Assembly: GCF_024868665.1 (NCBI RefSeq)
Contig: NC_079896.1
Coordinates: forward strand, 14,350,029 to 14,414,028
Origin: Triplophysa rosa
Taxonomy: Eukaryota > Chordata > Actinopteri > Cypriniformes > Nemacheilidae
Direction of reading: 5' to 3'
DNA: 64,000 nt
The notes beneath the pieces were generated by a model. It made no database searches. It was not told where the DNA came from and was given only the letters and a program-made list of their open reading frames with translations. This document shows, piece after piece, positions 1-11,800 of the stretch (the stretch's first letter is position 1; every line of letters begins with the position of its first letter). The position numbers and the translations under genes were made by a program.

Positions 1-2100
1 CACAGCCAAAAGGCAGAAAAAGTGAAAAGCACTCTGGAGACAAATACAAACAACATTTTTGGTCTTTAGTGGTCCTTTTATTTTGTTCTTTTTTTCTGTT
101 AATTATTAAGAGTTTCAGAAAACATTGTTTGGTCTTATAAGATAAATTACAAAAATGCATGAAAAGTTATAGATGGTTGATTATTTGTCTAGGTAAGTAT
201 ATTTTTTCATAGATTAAAATAGCTTTTAAAATACGCAAACTGGCAATACTATGTAAAGTGGTTCAAAACATCTCCCTTTAAAACGCTATGGTTAAAGGAA
301 TATGACTTGGCCTGAAAAAAAATCAGTAGAAGAATTTTTTTCACTTTAATCCAAGTCTAAATCTACAAACATTTTTTTCATGTATTAAATGTAAAACTCT
401 TAGGCCTGATGGTGTATTGTAGTGTGAAATGTCTCTAATTATTATGCATTTTATTTAACCATATTTTTAACTCTGTATTTGTATGCTTTTATTCTAGAGG
501 CAGTAAGAAGTCCTTCATGTGCACAGATGACTGAGCTGGAGGTCAAAAAAGTTACTAAACTTGGGTTTCATTTAACTGTTTTCATCTTTTACAGTGTTGT
601 TTGTAACTTATTTTCTAATACATATTTGCACATCTGTAAACATACTTTTTGTCTTTAATTTCTCTTGTTTATTCATTCAGTTTTTTATTGGTTTCTGTTA
701 TTAAATGTTTTATGCACTAATCTTTTACATTGTTTTAATTTAATCCTTAATATATGAATTTAGTGCTTAGTTTATTGTTGCTGTGTTTTTTGTATTGTGT
801 TACTATTTACAGTATGTGTTGCTTTTAGTTTATTGTTGACATTATTTGTTGCGTAGTTTCCATTGTATTTTTATGTTTCTGTTGATTGTGTGACTTTGTT
901 TTTGTTGCTTTTTTCTGTTGTCTAAATGTTAGTGTGATTGTTTTTTGGCACCTCTTTTGACATTATATTTATTTTTGCTGCATTTGAGTAGATTTTATTG
1001 TCAGCATCATTAAACACAATACTTGCAATTGCTTGGTTTCTGTGTTTTTTCCAATTATTCAATATATTATTATATATTGGGCCAGTTGTGGGTGAGTTAA
1101 ATAATTGTGGTGGCACTATGGCCCATTTCTGGGAGAAATAAGGTATTTATTTGCTATCTGGGCAGTAGAGTAAATATAAAATAACATAGCCATTACTGTG
1201 AAATTACAGTACAGCCGTAAAACAGAAAACTGTACAATTACGATAAATCCTGCTGCCAGTATTTACTGTAGAATTTACGGGGACATTTTTTACAGTGTGA
1301 GCTCATATGCTGATTTACTGGATAACCATTTGATCAATAATATTACTAAATGACATCTCATCTGTTTTGTTTGTTTGCCCATCCTTGTTATTTAAACACC
1401 TAGAACGTGATTCCTCAGACACAGAAGTTTGATATAGGATCTTGATGGCTGATGTTGTGCATAAACATGCACTGGCTCAAAGCACTTTTTTATTTCACAT
1501 ACAGTATAATTTAGTGTTAAGATGTTCATTGATCTGTTTTAAATGTCTGGTTTGATTGTGTTTGTTAGACCATTTGTTATGCTTTTAAGATGAAACCGGA
1601 GGTGCATAAGGACCAGTGTTGTTTACATCTTTGGAACGGTCTTTAGCAGCTGTGAAATGTTCAGTTACTGTACACGGCAGGATTTAACTTAATGAATTTA
1701 CTTAATAAACTATTATATGATTTTATAACTAAAGATTTTGTATAATGTATTCTAGATATGTACATTTATCTGTTTTCATGAGATATTACATGATATTGTC
1801 TGCTTTAGACAGTAAATTTATTGATTCACTAGACTTGCTGTGAGGACGATCAATAGTCCATTTCTTCTTTTAAAATGTATGACATATTAAGACAGACACT
1901 TGTGTGTGAGCCTGTGTTCCCTCATGTAATCTGACCAGAAGCATGCTTGCCAGAAATCCAGACATTTTTTTATAGCCGTACAACTTACTGACCACTGAAA
2001 CATTAAGAGTATCTGCACCCGGCCGGAGATGTCAGTCATCTTTTCAGTTTCTTGTTTATCACAGTAGCTGTATAGTGAGGGAGGAGCCGTGAACACTTCA
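1..2100. other. AT-rich upstream non-coding sequence
   Basis: No convincing coding exon is seen in these first 2.1 kb. The sequence is AT-rich with long T runs. The stretch 1195-1298 resembles one end of a common fish MITE, ending in TTTTTTACAGTGTGA; a related end, starting CACACTGTAAAA, lies near 22497. The rest looks like ordinary flank of the immunoglobulin-type gene that starts downstream. Short open frames on the minus strand here have no recognisable domain. Confidence 0.5.
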
Positions 2101-2104
2101 GAGA

Positions 2105-2121
2105 GAAAGTGAAAGTAAAAG
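2105..2121 (+). promoter_or_regulatory. ISRE / IRF-type element upstream of the receptor gene
   Basis: The sequence GAAAGTGAAAGTAAAAG fits the GAAANNGAAA core bound by interferon-regulatory factors. It lies about 90 bp before a good splice donor (GAG|GTAAG at 2211) that would end a non-coding first exon. This placement suggests interferon-responsive control of the butyrophilin-like gene. The motif is seen; the function is inferred. Confidence 0.5.
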
Positions 2122-2834
2122 TGTCCCTGTTCAATCCTCAACAAACTCTCATCGACAGAATTTATTCTCACACTTCAGACGATTGTAAAAACACCAAATG
2201 TTGAGCTGAGGTAAGAAACGGATTCAATGAAAATGACGTTTATAAACAACACAGATCTGTGCAGCGTGTTATGTACAACTGTTACCTTCAGAATCTTTTT
2301 CTATCTTAAACATGCCGTCTTTTTCTGAGCTTTTCCTCACTGACATGATGCTGTCGATCAATCTCTCCTCAAAATATTCATCGAAGGGCATCTTACTATC
2401 TGTGAATAAATTCTTATTTAGTTAAATAAGTTCATTTTTCTATAAATGATGTTGGATGTTTGAATGACTGCACATGTTTATATGATCGTATGATCAGTGT
2501 TGAGAAAAACATGAAGCATTACAGAAAGAAGTCACTGCTGCTGATGTTACACTGGATGATGATGAGAATCTAACTGTGTGCCAATAAATGAATAAACATA
2601 AATATGTTAGTTAGTGACTAAGGGTATTTTTGACTAACACCATTTTATTTAAGGCTCCATCTCTCTGATCCATGTTTTCCTGCAAGGAACATTTTCATAT
2701 TCATACAAGTCGTTTACATTTTGATCAGTTTTATTGTGGGTGAATGTGATTGTATGTATGTATGAGGTGAAATGTTGTATTTGTGTAAACAATGTTTTTT
2801 GTATAATATTTTTGAGCAGCTGTGTTTTGGAGTG

Positions 2835-5800
2835 ATGAAGTTCACTTGTGTGATTCTGCTGGTTTTTGCTGGACTGACAGATTCAAGAGCAGGTAATAAT
2901 ACACACAAGACCGTATCAACATGCCGAAGCTACAAACAACCACAATGACATTCAGTAAGAGTTCAGACATGTTTTCTGTCTCTTCTATCAGATGAGTATG
3001 AGGTGATCGGGCCTTCAGCTCCTGTGATGACTGTATCTGGTGAAGATGTGATTCTGCCGTGTTCTATCAAACCCAACATCAGTGCTGTGAACATGAGAGT
3101 CGAGTGGATCAGACTTGATCTGAAAGGCTCAATAGTTCATCTGTATGAAGATCATAAAGACATAAACACAGATCAGCTTCAGTCGTACAGAGGAAGAACT
3201 CAAGTGTTTACAGAAGAACTAGAGAAAGGAAACACATCACTCAAACTCTCAAGAGTCCAAATCTCTGATGAAGGACTTTACAAGTGTTTCATTCAGTCTC
3301 AATCCTGGTATGATGACGTCACTGTTGATGTCTCTGTTGAAGGTGAGCAAACCACTGAAACACACTGAATGAGTTTAGTTATGATTGATTAGTTTAGTGT
3401 CTGATGCTGTATAACGACTTTGTTTCGAGTGTTTTTCTCAACCTTTCCTCCAACCCATATGACAAGAAAAGACATTTTTTCCTTACCTTAGTGTGATGCA
3501 CTGGACCTTTTACTGAATTAGCGCCATGAGAAGCTTTCGTATACTGTCATAATGAAATTATACCTATATTGCAATCGAACAATCAAATTTTATGAGGTGA
3601 ACACCATCCACAGTAAATCTTCAGATCTGGTAAACTTACGGGTGAAACACGTTTAAAATTACCGCCGGATGAAGTGATATATCAGTAGTGATTGTGAAAT
3701 AGCATTATTAGTTGTGTTCGACTTCATGCGGCACTGCAACAACCGACATTGTCGAACAAGCCTATTGGCTCTCGTGTCTCTCGTGACCGATTGAGTGATG
3801 ACGTCTGAACATTTGAAGGAGATCTGACTGCATGCGGTGCATTCACGGATATCTTCATATAAAGTTGTCTATGACTCTTCAATTCAGAAGGTTTGCAACA
3901 CAAGTTGTTTTGTAATCTACTGTTTTTTGATCAACTTACAGTATGCAATAAATACCTGTGACTGTACTTTCACTCTTGTGTTGTGTTTTGTATGGTAGAG
4001 AAGTGTTTAGATTTAGGGTGTTATGGGTTTAGGGGATCCAAAATATCTTCAAAACCATAAACATTTATCATGTTAATGATAACAAGCAGGTGCTGCTGAA
4101 GAGCGCTCATCCTTAAGATGGAACTGTTGGTCGTAGTAAGGTGTTTGGACAAACGACCTATAGGCTCATTTTTTTGGAGGACAGTCTTTTTTTTCTGTTG
4201 TCAGAAGAACAAAAGTTTTGATGTCAGAAAACTTAATAAACAAATGTTTTTCATCCTTGTCTTGTGTAGCTGTAGGCAGTGTTCCAGTGATCACTGTAGG
4301 TGGGTTTGATGGTTCTGGTGGTCTTCATCTACAGTGTGAATCTAAAGGCTGGAACCCTGAACCTGATCTTGTGTGGCTGAACAGTGAAGGAGTCACTTTA
4401 ACATCTGAATCTCCAGACACACACAGAGATGACACAGATGGATTCAGTGTGAAACACATGATCACTGTATATAACACTGACACTAAATATCACTGCAGAG
4501 TCAGAATGAGACATCACATGATGGAGGCTGAGATCATCATATCCAGTGAGTACAGATTTCTCTTCTGTGTTTCCTCTGGTCTCATCAGCATTTCAAGCAG
4601 AAAACATCAACATATTCATCATTTAAGTCAATATAATCCCTGACATTAGTTAAAGCGCTTTCAGGAGTCTGATGTTATTTTGATTGTTTGCTTTGACATT
4701 TCAAAAGACAATTATTAGTTTCAGGAAATGTCCAGACAGAAATGAGTGCTTATATATAAACATGTTCAGCGGTCTTTAGGGGTCTATTGATGATATCTGA
4801 GGGTCCTGATATGTTTGTTGTAGTGAATCATCATTTGCACTGCACTTGAGTTTACATGTAATTGTTTATATTTATAATGAAAGTTATTTAAGAGTTATTT
4901 TAGACTGTGAACAGTGAGCGTCAGGTTTGTTTTCCAGCTCAAATGTTTCTCTCTTGGAGATCTTCAGTGATTCTGATCTCCGTTGCTGTTGTTCTCAGTG
5001 TGATCGCTGGAATACTGATCACTGTGTTTGTCTGTAAACAGAGAGGTAACATTCATGTGTTTCATCAGATTTCATATATACTGTATAATACTGTATATAG
5101 TGTTTAACCTGCAGTTAGTTAGAAATGGTGTTTATGTCGGCATTGAGCATCTCATGAGTGTGTGTGAATGATGTGTGTTACAGTTTAAAAAAAACAACTT
5201 TTTTAGGTTTAGATTCATATAATCTTCAGTTAAACACACATTTGAGATATTTCTCTTCTCAAGTTTTATGATCTGTGCTGGAAACTAAACCCAACACACG
5301 ACATACAGCATCAATACAGGAAAATATACAAACACCATCATCACATGAGAGCAAATCTTTACAAAAAAAGGGTTTGTTTGTTATTCCTGTAGTTAAGTTA
5401 TAGTTATACCATTTTAATGCTGTTTTCTCTTCAGAACTACAGAGAGAGAACCAGAGAATACAGAGAGAGAAACAGAGAATACAGAATGAAGACGAGAGAA
5501 TACAGAGAGAGAACCAGAGAATACAGAGAGAGAACCAGAGAATACAGAATGAAGACGAGAGAATACAGAGAGAGAACCAGAGAGAGAACCAGAGAATACA
5601 GAATGAAGACGAGAGAATACAGAGAGAGAACCAGAGAGAGAACCAGAGAATACAGAGAGAGAAACAGAGAGAGAACCAGAGAATACAGAATGAAGACGAG
5701 AGAATACAGAGAGAGAACCAGAGAATACAGAATGGTAATTTTATCTCTTGGATTTTTAAGTGATTGATAAATTGTTGTTTGGTCAACTGAGTATTTAATG

Positions 5801-8800
5801 ATTAAAAATATGAAATATTAAATCTTATTTAAATGTTTGTCCATGTTTCTTTTGTATTTTCTGTTTTCCCTATTTGGTAACACTTTATAATAACTTTCAT
5901 TAGTAAGTCATTAGTAAGTCATTAACAAACAACATTCATTAAAATGTTTACAAATGTTCTCACCCTTTCGGTAACTCACATATGGAAATAACTTTCATTA
6001 GTAAATCATTAACAAACATTATTTAATGCTTAACTGATCATTAGTAACTATATATTCACATAGCTAGACATAGGGGGTAACGTTCTTGTTCATGTTTACT
6101 AATGGTTTAATTGAACATTATTTAATGAATAGCAGATCATTAGTTAATGCATATTTGTTATTACATTTTCAATTCATGTAATGCAATTTAAAGATCTACC
6201 AATGACGGTAATGTATGGTATCCAACAATTAACAGCTTGTTTGTATGTGTGTATGAGTTTGTTAATGTATGTATGAATGCTTACAAATATCAGTAAACTT
6301 TCATTAATGTATTAACTAAGGCACATATTTACATTTACAAAGGTTGTTAAAATATTACTGGTGATTGCAGTTACTTCACGTATTATTCATGTTAACAAAT
6401 TATTCATAAACTCACAACCCAGCTGTTTAGGTTACACCTTTGATCTTTGTTTATTGTGGTGTGTAAACATACTTTTACTATTTAGACAAATCATTTATTA
6501 ATTATTAGTTAATGTTTTGGCAGTACCCAATCTAAAGTTGAAACTAGTCATCGTTTGTAAATGTTTATAAATGCTTACGATTGATCTATAAAACTTATAC
6601 GCTTGCTGTACAGACATTTACAAAACATAATAACAGAAATAAAAGCTTATGGGAAAACCTGTGTTTATTGTGTCAACACATAGTACAGTATTGTGTACTA
6701 AATCCTGAAGCAGATGGCATGGCACATTAAGAAGAGAAAACAAAAAATATATTATAATGTAAATTAAAATGAAAAACTGGTTACACTTAAACAATTAGAT
6801 CACAAAATTTAAACAAATGACTTATTGGTGAACACTGTGCTTTTTTTAATAACATTTTGGTTGCTTTTACTAATTTTACAATATAGCAACAATATAACCA
6901 ATGCTTCTTCAAACCACATTAGGTAGAAATGAAAAACAAAAACTATAAAGCAACAATATAACAATTGCTACATAAAACCTATATTTGGTAGAAATGACAT
7001 AAGCCTTAAAATATTAAAGGAGTAGTTCACCTTCAAAATGAAAGTTCTGTCATCATTTACAATGACGCCCTCTTGTCATTTTAAACCTGTATAACTTTCT
7101 TTCTCCTGCAGAACACAAAAGAAGATATTTAGAAAAATGTTGATAACAGAACAGCACAGCCCCCCCATTCATGTCTATTGTAACCAATGCAAGTGAATGG
7201 GGGACTGTTAACAACATTCTTCAAAATATCTTCTTTTGTGTTCTGCGAAGAAAGAAAGTCATACAGGTTTGAAATGAGGATGCGTAAATGATGACAGAAT
7301 TTTTATTTTGAAGGTGAACTACTCCTCTAACTTCAATAATGGTTGCAGAGTATGCAGTTTACTGACTCTTTGTCAGAGGAAGAAGCAACAAGGCATTTTT
7401 ATATTGCTCAATTTTCTGTTGAACATCAGGATCACTTATAGCTACTGAACACCTTTTTGCAAAATCAGCTAGTTTTTCCTTTTGTGTAAAATCACTGGCT
7501 AATTCTTCAAACTTAGGAGGGTCAGTGATGGCTAGTTCAGCAATTGGTGCCATTGAAACAATTGTGTTTCTGTCAACACCCACTGCCTTGTATGCAGACA
7601 CAAATGATTTGGTTTTCTTGTAGTGTTTCAGAACTGCTCTATACCTTCTGACAACTTCATCAGGGTCTCTTGCTGTGCAGAAAGACAAATATTAACACAA
7701 AGTAATGCTAAGAACAGTGCCTATACGTTAAATATGTTCTGCTCAATAGTGAATTTTGTTAGATGTTGTGATTTACCTCTTTGACATATTTTCTCAGTTT
7801 TATGTCTCTTCTTACTCTTCTTTTGCATTTTTCTTTTCTTTTCTTTTCTTTCTTGTTCTTTCCTTTTCTGTTTTTCTTATGCTTCTCAGTTGAGGTAGAT
7901 GAATCTGAAGAGGTAGAGCGTGAGGTGCTGGAGCTGGAGCTTGAATCTGTAGAAGATGGCTCTGTGTAGGAGTCAGTCATTACAGGGCCTACATTCCTTT
8001 TAGCTGAAACCAACATAACAATGTTTACTAAATAGTACAAATACATGGTGCGTTATTTACATTGTAACTCCCATATTTAAGTTTTAATGTGGTAATTTAA
8101 GTGTAAGGGTTACCTAATGACAACTTTTCAAGTAATTCATCACGCTCTTTAGTTAGCTCTGCAATCTTTAATTCTGCTTTGCTCTTTTCTCTGTCAATAA
8201 CTTCCTGCATCTTTCTTGATGATAGAGCGGCTGTAGGTGCGACATTTGATGTGCCTGTAAATATAAAAATAAACTAAATAAACATATACACATGTTTAGT
8301 TTATTACACAGCACTAATTGGCCAAATATTCTATATTTTCCCAGGGAACCTTTTTGCATAGCAGCTCTCATGTCATGTCTTTTTTCTCATATTACTTAAC
8401 TAAATATTTGATGTCTGTATTACATTGGTATGGTAGTGCACTATTACTGTAGGTAACGTTAACGTTACAGACCCCACCCCATATCCGCGAAATATTCTTG
8501 CATAACTTCTATATTAAACTCAAGATGATAAGTAGCTCAATGCATGTGTATTTTAACAATGGGACTTTGATTTTACTTACATCCACTTGTGCTAGCATCG
8601 TCCTGTAATGGCTTCTTCTTTCGCCGCCGCTTTAGGGGCAGATCAATTAGTTTCCGTTGGCCAGAGCGTGTGAAATGACTTTCATCCATGCTTTAAAAAC
8701 AGAAAATATATAATAATGTCTGGGTGCACAATTGAATGCAGTATTATTAATACAGTCAATTCAAATTGAAAAATAATACCTGTTACGCGTCGAGTTGCAG

Positions 8801-11800
8801 ATTTCTAACAAACAAGGTCGTTGGACCGGTGAAGGACTACATTACCCACAATTCTGAGGGGCGCTGTTGGATGCGCCAATCAGAGACAACAGAGGAATCG
8901 TGGGAAGGAACAGACTTCCAGGCGCGAAATTCAACCTTTCCGCCTTTTACATGATCATTTCTCTGTATACGCACTCTTCATTAAATGTTTAGCATAATGC
9001 CGGGTTTACTGCAAGATCTGCGGAAACTGCTCGAAAACGGACGATCCAGGAAACAACACTTAAAACTGATAAAGTGGCTCCAGAAAAGACAACTACTTAA
9101 AAGAAAAATGAAATGTAGCAAGTGCAGACACAAAATGTCACTGAAACCCAGGACGATGGCAAGAGATCACTATGCATGGTAATGTGCTTTTTACGTGCTT
9201 ATTACTATGTACTGTAAATTCATCCCTCTATCTCTCTCTAACATCTTATTTGTTACTTGACTTCTCATATAAATAAATTATTGTGACAGTCTGTAAAAAC
9301 CCAGCTAAAGTCATTTTTTATGATATACTGTTTCCTACATAAAACCATCCTACATACTGTAAAGAACATTCTGTGAAAATATAACCTTGATATCTTTAAT
9401 ATTGACTCAGTAATGACATGTCAAAAATGTAAATCATTTTGAAATTAATGACTGAAATTAAACTTTCAAATCTGGTTTTCACCGACAGTGTCACAAATAT
9501 TTTATAAGATTGGATTCCGTGATCAGATCAGTGTATTAATATATGAGAACAACACTTAATAGCGACTAGACACCTTATATATAATGATATAATGAAATCA
9601 TGTTATGCAGGATGTGTCAGCGTGCAAGGCACAGAAGTGAGAGCATCATGAAAGCCATCCGTTTTAAGTCAATATTCAGCCACTCCAAAATTTCCCTATT
9701 TGAATGGATGAAGTTCTTATACAGGTAATATAATAGTATAAATTGATAAATATGTTTAACACACACACACACTAAACAATATATATTAATCAAATAGATA
9801 ATATATTTTTAAATCCAATTCAGAAATGTTATGGTGATCTCCTTGCATTGTTTAAGTTAGTACAATACAGTCTTCTTGAACACTGCCTTTTCAACTCCTC
9901 CAGGTTTTCACAAGGTCTGCGGCTTCGACAGATTGATATGATTCATGATGGTATTGCCGGAAGCTCTGCTACCTTAACGAATATGGCAAAAAAAGTGAGA
10001 GATGTCTGTGTTACAGCAATGGAAAGATTGAGAAGAAGAAAGGGACAGCGCCTCGGAGGACAAAGAGAGTTTGTTGTGATTGATGAAAGTCACTTTAGAC
10101 ACAAAAGAAAGGTATTTAAAACAGCATTTAAAGCAACACTATAGAGAATGTGAAGCTGATGTCATGCCCTGCATTTTATGTTGCAGTTCTGCCGGCTGCT
10201 CCGCCATCTTGGGAGGCTCATACTCCACTGTTATTATTGTTTTCACATGTAACGTTACTTGGTTTGTTGGATATATGGAGAAATTGAAAGTGAAACTACC
10301 AGCGCCTTTGCCAGAACGACTCCGTGTAATGGTATTGTAGTTTTTAATACAGCAAGACAGACCTACCATAGTTATTAAGGGTTTGCAAAGCAGCCGGTAT
10401 TTGTATCTGTATTTGTATTTGTTGAGAGGGGGAAAGTATTTGTATTTGAGTAAAATTCAAAATAGGCGTAAAGATTCAGTTTTTTTGCGTTACACTTCTA
10501 ATTTACGTTATAGTGTACGTAAACAGAGCGAACATGAGAGCACCCGACTGCAGACGTCAATAATGCAGCGTAATGGAATAATCTCCCGATCAAACTCCGC
10601 TTCCCGAAAGTTATAAACTGCCTCCGGAACCCAGTTAAGGTACAAAAATCTATTCAACAAAAATAGTGATGCACGCAGTGAAGTCTTTTTTCGCTCAGCC
10701 GAGCCTTCTCTGTTGCTGTGTGGAGCAGCCTGTGTCAGTCACCTCTTTTACCCCCCACCCCCCCGACTCCTGAATGTCACTCACTCACTCACTCATGCGG
10801 GCATGCACTGCGGTCTCATGAGAAAACGCAGCTTTTTGATATAAAGTTTTTCTTGTTCCCGAATACAAATATTTTTTTAAGTATTTGTTCGAAATAAGTA
10901 TTAGTAAAAAACACGCTATTTGTGCCTTTCCGAATACCGTATTCGGGTTCGGCTCCACCCCTAATAGTTATATTACTTAATCAAAAAAACAAAAAAACCA
11001 CTCCATTGAACGCAATAGCAGCCTGCCTCCCAACATGGCGGAGCATTCAACACGGCGTGATTGACAAGCTCTATAGAACTTTGTTCACAGCTCCCCCATT
11101 AGGTTGATAAGCGCAATTGTCTATTACCAGTGTCGTGAATAATGCCGCTGTATAAGCTTCCCCGTGGGCAGTGCAATGCACGTACATTTATTTACTAATC
11201 TGATGAAACCGGCAAATGCAGTTCATCTCTATTAGGAAACCATGTGGCAAGCAGGGGATGGGCGAGGCTGTGTGTACCGACCCGAACACAGAACTTACAG
11301 AGTGTGCTTGTAGCCGGTATGAGGCTACTCAGGTAGCAGCGGCAGTAGAATTCGTACAGTTATTACTTGTTCTACCACTGAAATAATTTTAGAGACATTG
11401 TTTTAAGGTCCAAAAACTACAAAGTGTTGCTTTTAAGAAAGTAACATAACAACAAATCACCCATTTTAGATAAATTATAGTGAACCTCTTAACAAGCCTC
11501 CAATTTTTTATGATGTTTGTAATAGAAAATGTAAATTTTTGACAAAAGGTATCTTGTGTTGTTGTGTATTAAATACAATTAGATAAACTAAACATATATA
11601 TCTGTATAAAATTATAATTATTTACTTTTATTTTTTACCCTTCCAGTATGGTAGAGGACGGATTGCAGGTGGATGGAAGAGAAAAAAATGGGTATTTGGC
11701 ATGTTAGGAGTTAGCCATCGAGGGAAAACAGCAGGAAAACCAGTTTTAAGACTGGTTGAAAGAAGAGGAAGAAGAGACCTTGTCCCATTAATTGTTCATC

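Noticed and set aside
922..2171. Minus-strand open frames upstream of the receptor gene
   Set aside because: No domain, no supporting splice sites, and they overlap promoter-like sequence of the receptor gene.
5417..5767. 116-residue open frame of YRERTREYR repeats
   Set aside because: It uses a frame that the splice sites do not allow. The phase-1 spliced frame gives the heptad coiled coil instead.
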